Origin: an uncultured bacterium
GTDB lineage: Bacteria > Bacteroidota > Bacteroidia > Bacteroidales > Muribaculaceae
NCBI GenBank assembly: GCA_905214735.1
Contig: CAJMNI010000004.1
Coordinates: forward strand, 1 to 64,000
Length of the DNA stretch: 64,000 nucleotides
Reading direction: 5' to 3'
Position numbers and translations under genes: made by a program. This document shows positions 50,592-61,539 of the stretch, piece by piece. The notes beneath the pieces were generated by a model. That model was not told the origin of the DNA and did no database searches. It worked only from the letters and a program-made list of their open reading frames with translations. Positions within the stretch are counted from its first letter, which is position 1. Each line of letters starts with the position of its first letter.

Positions 50592-50975
50592 ATGCCTACA
50601 ATTCAGCAATTAGTAAGAAAAGGGCGTACGGTTCTGAAAGACAAGAGCAAGTCGCCGGCTCTGGACTCGTGTCCTCAGCGTCGTGGCGTTTGCGTTCGTG
50701 TCTACACCACCACTCCTAAGAAACCTAACTCTGCAATGCGTAAGGTTGCGCGTGTGCGTCTCACCAATGGCAAAGAGGTGAACAGCTACATTCCCGGAGA
50801 GGGCCACAACCTTCAGGAGCACTCTATCGTTATGGTTCGCGGCGGCCGTGTGAAAGACCTTCCCGGTGTGCGTTATCATATCGTTCGCGGTACTCTTGAT
50901 ACAGCCGGAGTTCAGGGCCGCACGCAGCGTCGTTCCAAATATGGTGCGAAGCGTCCTAAAGCAGCAAAGAAATAA
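50592..50975 (+). CDS. rpsL: 30S ribosomal protein S12
   Basis: Decoding-centre protein, 127 residues. The conserved loops TTTPKKPNSA (Lys43) and GGRVKDLPGVRYH (Lys88) are wild type, so no streptomycin-resistance substitution is seen at these sites. The start MPTIQQLVRKGR is the universal one; longer frames upstream cover the leader. It is the first gene of the str cluster, 139 bp before rpsG. rpoB/rpoC are not adjacent upstream as they are in many Bacteroidales. Confidence 0.98.
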   Translation: MPTIQQLVRKGRTVLKDKSKSPALDSCPQRRGVCVRVYTTTPKKPNSAMRKVARVRLTNGKEVNSYIPGEGHNLQEHSIVMVRGGRVKDLPGVRYHIVRGTLDTAGVQGRTQRRSKYGAKRPKAAKK

Positions 50976-51114
50976 AAGCTGCGCTTACACAAACAATCAA
51001 ATTCCAAACAAGAGTTTTTGATTTATTGGATGGCTAATGGTTGAGTAATCTCGGCAAGAGAGCCGTGATGAAGATTGCAAAAGCAGCCAAAATCAAAACA
51101 TTAAACACAAAGCA

Positions 51115-51591
51115 ATGAGAAAAGCAAAGCCTAAGAAAAGGACTATTCTGCCCGATCCCGTTTTCCATGACGTGAAGGTTACCAAGTTTGTGAACCATCT
51201 CATGTATGACGGCAAGAAATCGACGGCATACACCATCTTCTACAAAGCATTGGAGACCGTGAAGGCCAAGATGCCCAATGAGGAGAAGAGCGCGCTCGAA
51301 ATCTGGAAGAAAGCTCTTGAGAACGTAACTCCGCAGGTGGAGGTTAAGAGCCGCCGCATCGGAGGCGCCACATTCCAGGTGCCGACAGAGATCCGCGCAG
51401 ACCGCAAGGAATCTATATCAATGAAAAATCTCATCATCTTCGCGCGCAAACGCGGCGGCAAGACGATGGCCGACAAGCTCGCAGCCGAGATCGTCGACGC
51501 ATTCAACGATCAGGGTGGTGCATTCAAGAGAAAAGAGGATATGCACCGCATGGCAGAGGCTAACCGCGCATTTGCACATTTCAGATTCTAA
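51115..51591 (+). CDS. rpsG: 30S ribosomal protein S7
   Basis: Primary 16S rRNA-binding protein of the small-subunit head, 158 residues. The start MRKAKPKKRTILPDPVFHD is typical of Bacteroidetes, and the end MAEANRAFAHFRF is conserved. The gene is 15 bp before fusA. Confidence 0.98.
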   Translation: MRKAKPKKRTILPDPVFHDVKVTKFVNHLMYDGKKSTAYTIFYKALETVKAKMPNEEKSALEIWKKALENVTPQVEVKSRRIGGATFQVPTEIRADRKESISMKNLIIFARKRGGKTMADKLAAEIVDAFNDQGGAFKRKEDMHRMAEANRAFAHFRF

Positions 51592-51606
51592 CCGGTAAAA
51601 AGCAAA

Positions 51607-53730
<2,124 letters not shown>

Positions 53731-53748
53731 TTAAGCCAAACAACAAAT

Positions 53749-54054
53749 ATGAGCCAAAAAATCAGAATCAAACTTAAATCTTACGATCACAATCTGGTCG
53801 ACAAGTCGGCAGAGAAGATCGTGAAGACGGTCAAGTCGACAGGCGCAGTGGTAAGCGGACCGATTCCCCTTCCGACCCACAAGCGTATCTTCACTGTGAA
53901 CCGTTCCACATTTGTCAACAAGAAGAGCCGCGAGCAGTTCCAGCTTTCGAGCTATCAGCGTCTGATCGACATCTACAGCAGCACAGCCAAGACAGTCGAC
54001 GCCCTGATGAAACTCGAACTTCCCAGCGGAGTTGACGTGTCGATCAAAGTCTGA
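53749..54054 (+). CDS. rpsJ: 30S ribosomal protein S10
   Basis: 101-residue small-subunit protein (also NusE, partner of NusB/NusG in antitermination). Conserved segments are IRIKLKSYDHNLVDKSAEKIV and GPIPLPTHKRIFTVNRS. A hairpin at 54074-54095 lies between this gene and rplC, in a gap of 146 bp. Confidence 0.97.
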   Translation: MSQKIRIKLKSYDHNLVDKSAEKIVKTVKSTGAVVSGPIPLPTHKRIFTVNRSTFVNKKSREQFQLSSYQRLIDIYSSTAKTVDALMKLELPSGVDVSIKV

Positions 54055-54073
54055 TAAAAGATAAATCTTCGGG

Positions 54074-54095
54074 GGGCGTCGCTCAGGCGGCGCCC
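54074..54095 (+). promoter_or_regulatory. Hairpin between rpsJ and rplC
   Basis: Arms GGGCGTCGC and GCGGCGCCC (one G-T pair) enclose a TCAG loop. No U-run follows, so it is more likely an mRNA processing or attenuation element than a full terminator. Confidence 0.5.
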
Positions 54096-54200
54096 GCATG
54101 AAGAAAGATCGCAAAAATAAAAAATAAAAAAGGCAGCGACGGCCCGTTATCCTGAAGGGCTGACTGCTTGTTACGAACAATACCACAAACAAACAAAGAA

Positions 54201-54818
54201 ATGCCAGGATTATTAGGAAAGAAAATCGGAATGACATCCGTTTTCAGTGCCGACGGAAAAAATATTCCGTGCACTGTTATCGAAGTAGGTCCTTGCGTGG
54301 TGACTCAGGTCAAGACAGTAGAGAAAGATGGCTATGAGGCAGTGCAGGTAGGCTTCCAGGAAGCAAAAGAGAAGCATACCACCAAGCCGATGGCCGGACA
54401 CTTCAAGAAGGCCGGAGTAACCCCGAAGCGCCACTTGGCCGAGTTCAAGTCGTTTGAGACGCTTCCGGCTCTCGGCGACACGCTGACTGTGGAGCTTTTC
54501 CAGGAGGGAGGCTTTGTCGACGTAGTCGGCACCTCGAAAGGAAAAGGATTCCAGGGCGTAGTAAAGCGCCATGGATTCGGAGGAGTCGGCCAGTCGACTC
54601 ACGGTCAGCACAACCGTCTTCGTGCCCCCGGTTCGATCGGTGCCTGCTCGTATCCCGCCAAGGTGTTCAAAGGCCTGCGCATGGCCGGCCAGATGGGCAA
54701 CGAACGCGTTACGGTGCAGAATCTCCAGGTGATCAAAGTGCTTCCCGAGCACAATTTATTAATGATTAAGGGTTCCGTCCCCGGCCCCAAAGGTTCAATC
54801 GTTTTAGTTGAGAAATAA
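54201..54818 (+). CDS. rplC: 50S ribosomal protein L3
   Basis: 205-residue primary 23S-binding protein. The start MPGLLGKKIGMTSVFSADG is chosen; a TTG frame extension upstream is not family-like. The central loop GFQGVVKRHGFGGVGQSTHGQ is conserved. Its TAA overlaps the rplD ATG by one base (TAATG), suggesting coupled translation. Confidence 0.98.
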   Translation: MPGLLGKKIGMTSVFSADGKNIPCTVIEVGPCVVTQVKTVEKDGYEAVQVGFQEAKEKHTTKPMAGHFKKAGVTPKRHLAEFKSFETLPALGDTLTVELFQEGGFVDVVGTSKGKGFQGVVKRHGFGGVGQSTHGQHNRLRAPGSIGACSYPAKVFKGLRMAGQMGNERVTVQNLQVIKVLPEHNLLMIKGSVPGPKGSIVLVEK

Positions 54819-55453
54819 TGGAATTAGCAGTTTATAACATCAAAGGCGAAGATACAGGACGCAAAATCACTCTTAATGATGACGTGTTCGCACGCGATTT
54901 GAGCGAAGGAAATGCTGAGCATACCCTTTATCTCGACATCAAACAGTATTTGGGCAACCAGCGCCAGGGAACTCACAAGAGCAAGGAGCGCAGCGAAGTG
55001 TCATATTCGACGCGCAAGATGGGCCGGCAGAAGGGTGGCGGCGGCGCACGCCGCGGTGACCTCAACTCGCCGGTGCTCTATCATGGCGGTCGCGTGTTCG
55101 GACCCCGTCCGCGCGACTATCGCACAAAGCTCAACAAGAAGATGAAGGTCCTTGCCCGCAAGATCGCCCTCACTTCGAGAGTCAACGACCAGAAGCTCAT
55201 CGTGGTTGAGAACTTCACGTTCGACGCCCCGCGCACAAAGAGCTACATGGAGCTGGCCAAGAGCTTCAAGCTCGCCGACAAGAAAGTGCTCCTCGTGTTT
55301 GGCAAGACCGACGACAACGTGCTCCTCTCGGTGCGCAACGTCCCCAACGCCCTCATGGCTCAGGCAGTCGATCTGAACGCCTACACAGTTCTTAACAACG
55401 ATGCAATCCTTATGACAGAGGAAAGCGTTGGAATCATTAACGATTTAAAATAA
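54818..55453 (+). CDS. rplD: 50S ribosomal protein L4
   Basis: 211-residue large-subunit protein lining the exit tunnel. The tunnel loop TRKMGRQKGGGGARRGDLNSP is conserved, as are the basic segments around it. Some bacteria use L4 to autoregulate the S10 operon, but no E. coli-like leader is seen here. Confidence 0.97.
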   Translation: MELAVYNIKGEDTGRKITLNDDVFARDLSEGNAEHTLYLDIKQYLGNQRQGTHKSKERSEVSYSTRKMGRQKGGGGARRGDLNSPVLYHGGRVFGPRPRDYRTKLNKKMKVLARKIALTSRVNDQKLIVVENFTFDAPRTKSYMELAKSFKLADKKVLLVFGKTDDNVLLSVRNVPNALMAQAVDLNAYTVLNNDAILMTEESVGIINDLK

Positions 55454-55467
55454 GGAGATAAAAAGAG

Positions 55468-55758
55468 ATGGACATTCAGATCAAACCGCTCGTAACTGAG
55501 AAGGCTACGGCCTGCAGCGAGAAGCACAATTGCTACACCTTTGCCGTATCTCCGGACGCCAACAAATTCCAGATCAAGGACATCGTGGAGAAGCTCTACA
55601 ATGTTCGCGTGGAGAAGGTGAACATCGCCAATTACGCAGGCAAGCGCAAACAGCGTTACACGAAGGCCGGGATCATCCGCGGCCAGCGCGACGCTTTCAA
55701 GAAGGCTTACGTGATCGTGGCCGAAGGACAGAAGATTGACTATTATAGCAACATTTAA
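55468..55758 (+). CDS. rplW: 50S ribosomal protein L23
   Basis: 96-residue exit-tunnel rim protein and docking site for trigger factor and SRP. Starts MDIQIKPLVTEKATACSEKHN and has VRVEKVNIANYAGKRKQR. It is 14 bp after rplD and 5 bp before rplB. Confidence 0.97.
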   Translation: MDIQIKPLVTEKATACSEKHNCYTFAVSPDANKFQIKDIVEKLYNVRVEKVNIANYAGKRKQRYTKAGIIRGQRDAFKKAYVIVAEGQKIDYYSNI

Positions 55759-55763
55759 AAGAA

Positions 55764-56630
55764 ATGGCAGTAAGAAAATTCAAGCCCACAACTCCTGGGC
55801 AGAGACACAAGGTTATTGGTGTGTTTAAACGCGAGGAATCTGTCAAAGTCAACGGCAAGGCAGAAGTTCGCACATCGACTGCTAACGCACCAGAAAAATC
55901 TCTTACAGTCGGGAAGCGTTCGACAGGCGGACGCAACTCGTCGGGCCATCTTTCGACGCGTTATCGCGGAGGAGGGCATAAGAGAAAATTGCGTCTGATT
56001 GACTTCAAGAGAAACAACGACGGTGTTCCGGCAACGGTAAAGAGCATCGAGTATGATCCCAACCGCTCGGCCCGCATCGCGCTCTTGTACTACAAAGACG
56101 GTTCGAAAGCTTATATCATCGCTCCCAACGGCCTTGAGGTCGGACAGGAAGTGATGAGCGGCAATGACATCGCCCCCGAGGTCGGCAACTGCCTTCCTCT
56201 TGCGAATATCCCCGTCGGAACTCTGATCCATTGTATCGAACTTCGTCCCGGCCAGGGTGCCAGCATGGCACGCAGCGCCGGCACTTTCGCGCAGCTCACG
56301 TCGCGCGAGGGTGAATATGCAATTATCAAATTGCCTTCAGGTGAGACCCGCAAGGTGCTTCTGACCTGCCGCGCCACAGTGGGCGTAGTCGGCAACTCCG
56401 ACCACGCTCTTGAAAGCAGCGGTAAGGCAGGACGCTCCCGCTGGCTCGGCCGCCGTCCCCACAACCGTGGTGTCGTCATGAACCCGGTTGACCACCCGAT
56501 GGGTGGTGGTGAAGGCCGTCAGTCTGGTGGTCATCCCCGTTCGCGCACAGGTCTCTACGCCAAGGGCCTCAAGACCCGTTCGCCGAAGAAGCATTCTTCG
56601 AAGTATATAATTGAAAGAAGGAAAAAATAA
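55764..56630 (+). CDS. rplB: 50S ribosomal protein L2, with N-terminal insertion
   Basis: 288-residue peptidyl-transferase-region protein; E. coli L2 has 273. The core is conserved, including MNPVDHPMGGGEG with the functional His at about residue 244 and the end SSKYIIERRKK. The extra length is an insertion of about 14 residues near positions 22-36 (around KREESVKVNGKAEVRTS), before the conserved EKSLTVGKRSTGGRN. Confidence 0.97.
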   Translation: MAVRKFKPTTPGQRHKVIGVFKREESVKVNGKAEVRTSTANAPEKSLTVGKRSTGGRNSSGHLSTRYRGGGHKRKLRLIDFKRNNDGVPATVKSIEYDPNRSARIALLYYKDGSKAYIIAPNGLEVGQEVMSGNDIAPEVGNCLPLANIPVGTLIHCIELRPGQGASMARSAGTFAQLTSREGEYAIIKLPSGETRKVLLTCRATVGVVGNSDHALESSGKAGRSRWLGRRPHNRGVVMNPVDHPMGGGEGRQSGGHPRSRTGLYAKGLKTRSPKKHSSKYIIERRKK

Positions 56631-56650
56631 TTTGATTAATTGAGACAGAT

Positions 56651-56920
56651 ATGAGTCGTTCGCTAAAAAAAGGACCATTTATCAGCGTAAAGCTTGAGAA
56701 GAAGGTGGCAGCCATGGAGGCAAGCGGTAAGAAAAACGTGATCAAGACATGGAGCCGCGCCTCGATGATTTCGCCTGACTTCGTCGGCCATACGTTTGCC
56801 GTTCACAACGGCAACAAGTTCATCCCTGTCTACGTGACAGAGAACATGGTCGGCCATAAGCTTGGAGAGTTCGCTCCGACACGCACCTTCCGCGGCCACG
56901 CCGGCAACAAGAAGAAATAA
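56651..56920 (+). CDS. rpsS: 30S ribosomal protein S19
   Basis: 89 residues. It begins MSRSLKKGPFISVKLEKKV and keeps the 16S-binding GHTFAVHNGNKFIPVYVTENMVGHKLGEF block (broken here by position, residues ~47-77) and FAPTRTFRGHAGNKKK end. It is 20 bp after rplB. Confidence 0.97.
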   Translation: MSRSLKKGPFISVKLEKKVAAMEASGKKNVIKTWSRASMISPDFVGHTFAVHNGNKFIPVYVTENMVGHKLGEFAPTRTFRGHAGNKKK

Positions 56921-56963
56921 TGGCCCCGTTCATTTATTAATGATAAAATAAGAATCAAATACA

Positions 56964-57368
56964 ATGGGTTTAAGAAAAAGAAAATCAGCCGAAGCAATCA
57001 AGGAGGCTAAGAAGAGCGAATATGGCGCACGCCTGCGCAACGTTCCCTCCAGCCCCCGCAAGATGCGCCTCGTCGTCGACATGATTCGCGGCCAGGAAGC
57101 TTTCAAGGCTCTCGGAATATTGAAATTCTCGAATAAAGAGGCTTCCCGCAAGGTAGAGAAGCTTCTCCGGTCGGCGATCGCCAACTGGGAACAGAAAAAC
57201 GAGCGCAAGGCCGAGGCCGGTGAGCTCTACGTGAAAACAGTGTTTGTCGATGCAGCTCCGATGCTGAAACGCATGCGTCCGGCTCCTCAGGGCCGCGGCT
57301 ACCGCATCCGCAAGCGCTCGAACCACGTCACTTTGTTTGTCGACACCAAAAATAACACTAACGATTAA
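56964..57368 (+). CDS. rplV: 50S ribosomal protein L22
   Basis: 134 residues, longer than E. coli (110) because of N-terminal and C-terminal extensions normal for Bacteroidetes. The tunnel hairpin VDAAPMLKRMRPAPQGRGYRI is intact. Changes here can cause macrolide resistance in other bacteria, but none is evident. Confidence 0.96.
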   Translation: MGLRKRKSAEAIKEAKKSEYGARLRNVPSSPRKMRLVVDMIRGQEAFKALGILKFSNKEASRKVEKLLRSAIANWEQKNERKAEAGELYVKTVFVDAAPMLKRMRPAPQGRGYRIRKRSNHVTLFVDTKNNTND

Positions 57369-57376
57369 TCAGCAAG

Positions 57377-58108
57377 ATGGGACAGAAAGTTAATCCAATC
57401 AGCAACCGCCTCGGCGTGATCCGCGGCTGGGACTCCAACTGGTATGGCGGAAAGAAATACGGTGAGACTCTTCTCGAAGATTCGAAAATCCGTAAGTATC
57501 TCCGCACTCGTCTTGCGAAGGCAAGCGTGTCGAGAATCATCATTGAGCGCACGCTCAAGATGGCAACCGTAACGATCGCCACCTCGCGTCCGGGCCTTAT
57601 CATCGGCAAGGGCGGCAAGGATGTCGACGCTCTTAAGGAGGAGCTCAAGAAGCTCACCGACAAGGAGGTTCAGATCAACATCCACGAGATCAAGCGTCCG
57701 GAACTCGACGCTGAGATCGTAGCGGCCAACATCGCTCGCCAGATCGAAAACAAGGTGGCTTACCGTCGCGCGGTGAAGATGGCAATCGCATCGACAATGC
57801 GCATGGGCGCAGAGGGTATCAAGGTTCAGGTCAGCGGTCGTCTTAACGGCGCCGAGATGGCTCGTTCGGAGATGTTCAAGGAGGGCCGCACGCCTCTCCA
57901 CACACTTCGCGCCGACATCGACTACGCTCTCGTAGAGGCTCTCACGAAGGTGGGCATCATCGGCATCAAGGTGTGGATCTGCCGCGGCGAGGTTTACGGC
58001 AAGAAAGAGCTTGCTCCGGTTTACCAGGCAGGCCAGAAGGAGCCCGGCGGCCGTCCGCGCGGCGAACGCAAGGGTGGATTCCGCAACAAGAAGAACAACA
58101 ACCGTTAA
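57377..58108 (+). CDS. rpsC: 30S ribosomal protein S3
   Basis: 243 residues. Starts MGQKVNPISNRLGVIRGWDSN. A KH domain (RPGLIIGKGGKDVDALKEEL) is followed by the C-terminal S3 domain (YALVEALTKVGIIGIKVWICRGE, given by its parts) and a basic tail. Confidence 0.97.
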   Translation: MGQKVNPISNRLGVIRGWDSNWYGGKKYGETLLEDSKIRKYLRTRLAKASVSRIIIERTLKMATVTIATSRPGLIIGKGGKDVDALKEELKKLTDKEVQINIHEIKRPELDAEIVAANIARQIENKVAYRRAVKMAIASTMRMGAEGIKVQVSGRLNGAEMARSEMFKEGRTPLHTLRADIDYALVEALTKVGIIGIKVWICRGEVYGKKELAPVYQAGQKEPGGRPRGERKGGFRNKKNNNR

Positions 58109-58121
58109 TTAAACTACGATA

Positions 58122-58553
<432 letters not shown>

Positions 58554-58568
58554 CACATTACAACGAAA

Positions 58569-58775
58569 ATGAAAAAGGAAGAAATCAAGGAATTAAGCAT
58601 TCAGGAATTGAAAGCCCAGATAGAGGCTTCAGAGAAAGCTTATCGTGAATTGAAAGTAGCGCACGCGATATCTCCTTCCGACAACCCCGCCAAGATCACC
58701 AAAGATCGCCGTGAGATTGCTCGTCTGAAGACAGTGCTGCGCCAGAAGGAAATTGCCGAGGCAGCTTCCAAGTAA
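58569..58775 (+). CDS. rpmC: 50S ribosomal protein L29
   Basis: 68 residues, two helices. Starts MKKEEIKELSIQELKAQIE and ends near DRREIARLKTVLRQKE. It is 15 bp after rplP. Confidence 0.95.
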   Translation: MKKEEIKELSIQELKAQIEASEKAYRELKVAHAISPSDNPAKITKDRREIARLKTVLRQKEIAEAASK

Positions 58776-58802
58776 TAAACCCCGATGAAAACTTTTCAAA
58801 AA

Positions 58803-59066
58803 ATGGAAGAGAATAAAAGAAATTTGAGAAAGGAAAGAATCGGCGTTGTTTCCAGCAACAAATGCGACAAGACGATCACGGTAGAGATCAAATGGAAAGA
58901 GAAACACCCGATTTATGGCAAATTTGTAAACAAGACCAAGAAGTATCACGCCCACGACGAGAAGAACGAATGTTCAGTCGGTGATACGGTTCGTCTGATG
59001 GAAACTCGCCCTCTGAGCAAGACTAAGAGATGGAGATTGGTAGAAATCATTGAAAAAGTTAAGTAA
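58803..59066 (+). CDS. rpsQ: 30S ribosomal protein S17
   Basis: 87 residues from the ATG at 58803 (MEENKRNLRKERIGVVSSN); an ATG at 58785 would add six residues and is less family-like. Conserved segments are NKCDKTITVEIKWKEKHPIYGKF (residues ~19-41) and CSVGDTVRLMETRPLSKTKRW. It ends 2 bp before rplN. Confidence 0.96.
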   Translation: MEENKRNLRKERIGVVSSNKCDKTITVEIKWKEKHPIYGKFVNKTKKYHAHDEKNECSVGDTVRLMETRPLSKTKRWRLVEIIEKVK

Positions 59067-59068
59067 TC

Positions 59069-59434
59069 ATGATACAGACAGAATCACGTTTGACAGTAGC
59101 CGACAACAGTGGCGCAAAGGAAGTTCTGTGCATCCATGTTCTTGGAGGCACCGGACGTCGTTACGCAGGTGTGGGCGACATTATCGTAGTGACCGTGAAG
59201 AGCACCATTCCTTCATCCGAGGTTAAGAAAGGCACAGTGTCGAAGGCCGTAGTGGTCCGCACAAAGAAGGAGATCCGCCGTGCAGACGGCAGCTATATCC
59301 GCTTCGACGACAATGCCTGCGTGCTGCTCAACAACGCCGGCGAGCTCCGCGGAACCCGTATCTTTGGCCCGGTAGCCCGCGAGCTTCGTGCCACCAACAT
59401 GAAGATCGTTTCGCTCGCGCCCGAGGTGCTTTAA
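59069..59434 (+). CDS. rplN: 50S ribosomal protein L14
   Basis: 121 residues. Starts MIQTESRLTVADNSGAKEVLC and contains RADGSYIRFDDNACVLLNN and RGTRIFGPVARELRA, all highly conserved. Confidence 0.98.
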   Translation: MIQTESRLTVADNSGAKEVLCIHVLGGTGRRYAGVGDIIVVTVKSTIPSSEVKKGTVSKAVVVRTKKEIRRADGSYIRFDDNACVLLNNAGELRGTRIFGPVARELRATNMKIVSLAPEVL

Positions 59435-59476
59435 AATCCTATCAAGGTTTAACAAGTCTTATACAAATTAGAAACA

Positions 59477-59797
59477 ATGGCAAAATTGCATATAAAGAAA
59501 GGCGACATCGTCTATGTCAACGCCGGCGACGACAAAGGCAAGACAGGACGCGTCCTCGAGGTGCTGGTTAAGAAAAACCGCGCCGTGGTGGAGGGCATCA
59601 ACATCGTCTCCAAGAGCACCAAGCCGACAGCCAAGTATCCTCAGGGTGGAATCGTGAAGATTGAGGCTCCGGTTCATATTTCGAATCTTAATGTGGTGGA
59701 TCCCAAGAGCGGGAAGCCCACCCGCATCGGGCGTCGCCGCAACGAAGACGGCAAGCTCGTGCGTTACGCTAAAAAATCAGGAGAGGAGATTAAATAA
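59477..59797 (+). CDS. rplX: 50S ribosomal protein L24
   Basis: 106 residues with an N-terminal KOW motif (KLHIKKGDIVYVNAGDDKGK, KGKTGRVLEV). Its TAA overlaps the ATG of rplE by one base. Confidence 0.97.
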   Translation: MAKLHIKKGDIVYVNAGDDKGKTGRVLEVLVKKNRAVVEGINIVSKSTKPTAKYPQGGIVKIEAPVHISNLNVVDPKSGKPTRIGRRRNEDGKLVRYAKKSGEEIK

Positions 59798-60345
59798 TGG
59801 CCGAGACAACACTTAGCAAGCTTTATAAAGAGAGAATTGTTCCTGAACTCACCGAAGAGTTCAAATATACAACTCCCATGCAGGTTCCCCGCCTGGTGAA
59901 GATCGTTATCAACCAGGGCCTTGGCGGCGCCACTCAAGACAAGAAGATCATCGAGACCGCTTTGAATGAGATGACCGCCATCACAGGCCAGAAGGCCGTT
60001 GCGACGCTTTCGAAGAAGGATATCTCCAACTTCAAGCTTCGTAAGAAGATGCCGATCGGCGCGATGGTAACGCTCCGTCGCGAGAAGATGTATGAGTTCC
60101 TGGAGCGTCTGGTGCGCGTGGCTCTGCCCCGTATCCGCGACTTTAAGGGCATCAACTCCAAGCTTGACGGCCGCGGCAACTATACGCTCGGCATCACGGA
60201 GCAGATCATCTTCCCCGAGATCAACATCGATAACGTTCCCAAGCTTCAGGGTATGAACATCACCTTCGTGACATCGGCTCCCACCGACGAGGAGGGTTTT
60301 GCTCTTCTGAAGAAATTCGGACTTCCCTTTAAACACGAAAACTAA
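59797..60345 (+). CDS. rplE: 50S ribosomal protein L5
   Basis: 182 residues, 5S rRNA binding. Contains VPRLVKIVINQGLGGATQDK and GNYTLGITEQIIFPEINIDNV (residues ~130-150). Starts in the rplX stop codon and is 8 bp before rpsN. Confidence 0.97.
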   Translation: MAETTLSKLYKERIVPELTEEFKYTTPMQVPRLVKIVINQGLGGATQDKKIIETALNEMTAITGQKAVATLSKKDISNFKLRKKMPIGAMVTLRREKMYEFLERLVRVALPRIRDFKGINSKLDGRGNYTLGITEQIIFPEINIDNVPKLQGMNITFVTSAPTDEEGFALLKKFGLPFKHEN

Positions 60346-60353
60346 GACAGATT

Positions 60354-60656
60354 ATGGCAAAAGAATCAATGAAAGCCCGCGAGGTGAAGCGTCAGAAGAT
60401 GGTGGCCAAATATGCCGCCAAGAAAGCTGCGCTGAAAAAGGCATCGCTGGCCGACGCTGAAGGCAATATAGATTACGAAGCGCTGACGAAGCTTCAGAAG
60501 CTTCCGCGCAACGCATCGCGCGTGCGTCTGCACAACCGCTGCGAAATCACAGGCCGTCCGAAAGGATATATGCGTCAGTTCGGCATCAGCCGTATCCAGT
60601 TCCGCGAGATGGCTTCCGCCGGTCTGATTCCGGGCGTGAAGAAAGCAAGCTGGTAA
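60354..60656 (+). CDS. rpsN: 30S ribosomal protein S14 (long, zinc-independent form)
   Basis: 100 residues; the CxxC zinc ribbon of the short type is absent and the long C- form is seen, ending RIQFREMASAGLIPGVKKASW (last 21 residues, conserved). It is the last gene before a 469-bp gap with a terminator and a promoter-like element. Confidence 0.97.
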   Translation: MAKESMKAREVKRQKMVAKYAAKKAALKKASLADAEGNIDYEALTKLQKLPRNASRVRLHNRCEITGRPKGYMRQFGISRIQFREMASAGLIPGVKKASW

Positions 60657-60754
60657 TCGCGAGACTTCCCTTCGGGGAAGAGCCGATGCTGTCTGTCCGG
60701 CCTTCGGGTCCGTGTAAACTCTGAAAAGATCCGCATCGCCGGATTTAAATAAAA

Positions 60755-60780
60755 AAGCCGTCCGGGCAACCGGGCGGCTT
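60755..60780 (+). terminator. Intrinsic terminator between rpsN and rpsH
   Basis: A stem aagccgtccgg / ccgggcggctt (one G-T pair) with a short loop, followed by taaatttt. It would end most transcription from the S10 cluster after rpsN. Confidence 0.75.
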
Positions 60781-60910
60781 TAAATTTTCACAACCGGAGC
60801 AAGAGAAATTCCGACACAATCTGAGAGAATCACATTGCAAATAAATGTTAAAAATAATTAAATATTGCGATATTAACTCGGAAATGATGTCAAGGGGATG
60901 AAATTCTTTG

Positions 60911-60918
60911 TATCTTTG
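60911..60918 (+). promoter_or_regulatory. Possible promoter -7 element for rpsH and downstream genes
   Basis: TATCTTTG lies 208 bp before the rpsH ATG; a second, non-matching TTTTTG is nearby. No clear -33 TTTG is found at 19-21 bp upstream, so evidence is partial, though its place right after a terminator supports it. Confidence 0.5.
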
Positions 60919-61125
60919 CGAGTATTTTTGGCTGAGGTATGGGCCGGGCGACCGGGACCGCCGCGGCGTCGGCATGTGAAAGCGTGACGATAAGCAATGG
61001 GAGGAGCTGACACCTTTACCGCTGTTGGGATAGGCTAACCGCCACTGTTTCAAGATACAAAAAGACATATTAGTGAGTTATTAAATATTGTTCAGACCAT
61101 CTGAATCAATTTAAAAATCAAAACA

Positions 61126-61524
61126 ATGACTGATCCAATAGCAGATTATCTGACGAGACTTCGGAACGCCATCATGGCAGGCCACCGCGTGGTTGAGATT
61201 CCAACGTCAAAAATGAAAAGGGAGATCACCAAAATCCTTTTTGATCAGGGCTATATCTTGAACTATAAGTTCGACGATACCAACGCGCCCAAAGGAGTAA
61301 TCAAGATCGCCCTCAAGTATGATCCGGTCGACAAAGTGAGCGCCATCAAGAACCTTCACAGGATTTCGCGTCCGGGTCTGCGCCAGTACACCGGTTACAA
61401 AGACATGCCCCGAGTTCTTAACGGTCTGGGCATCGCCATCCTGTCGACATCGCAGGGCGTGATGACCAACAAAGAGGCCAAAGAGCGCAAGATCGGCGGC
61501 GAAGTATTGTGTTACGTATATTAA
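61126..61524 (+). CDS. rpsH: 30S ribosomal protein S8
   Basis: 132 residues. Starts MTDPIADYLTRLRNAIMAGH; the C-terminal 16S-binding region reads GLGIAILSTSQGVMTNKEAK. It heads the second part of the spc operon behind a long leader. S8 is the autoregulator of this operon in E. coli. Confidence 0.98.
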   Translation: MTDPIADYLTRLRNAIMAGHRVVEIPTSKMKREITKILFDQGYILNYKFDDTNAPKGVIKIALKYDPVDKVSAIKNLHRISRPGLRQYTGYKDMPRVLNGLGIAILSTSQGVMTNKEAKERKIGGEVLCYVY

Positions 61525-61539
61525 AAGAGGGAGGTATAT

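Larger units (their letters stand above)
60657..61125. other. Large gap splitting the spc operon (rpsN/rpsH)
   Basis: This 469-bp stretch holds a terminator hairpin (60755-60780), an AT-rich segment, and a TATCTTTG promoter element (60911-60918). A GC-rich leader of about 200 nt then leads to rpsH. Frames here on either strand are short or composition-biased and are not called as genes. Confidence 0.7.

Noticed and set aside
60745..61068. A 107-codon - strand frame in the rpsN-rpsH gap
   Set aside because: It overlaps a terminator hairpin and a promoter-like element, has an uneven composition and no recognisable feature.
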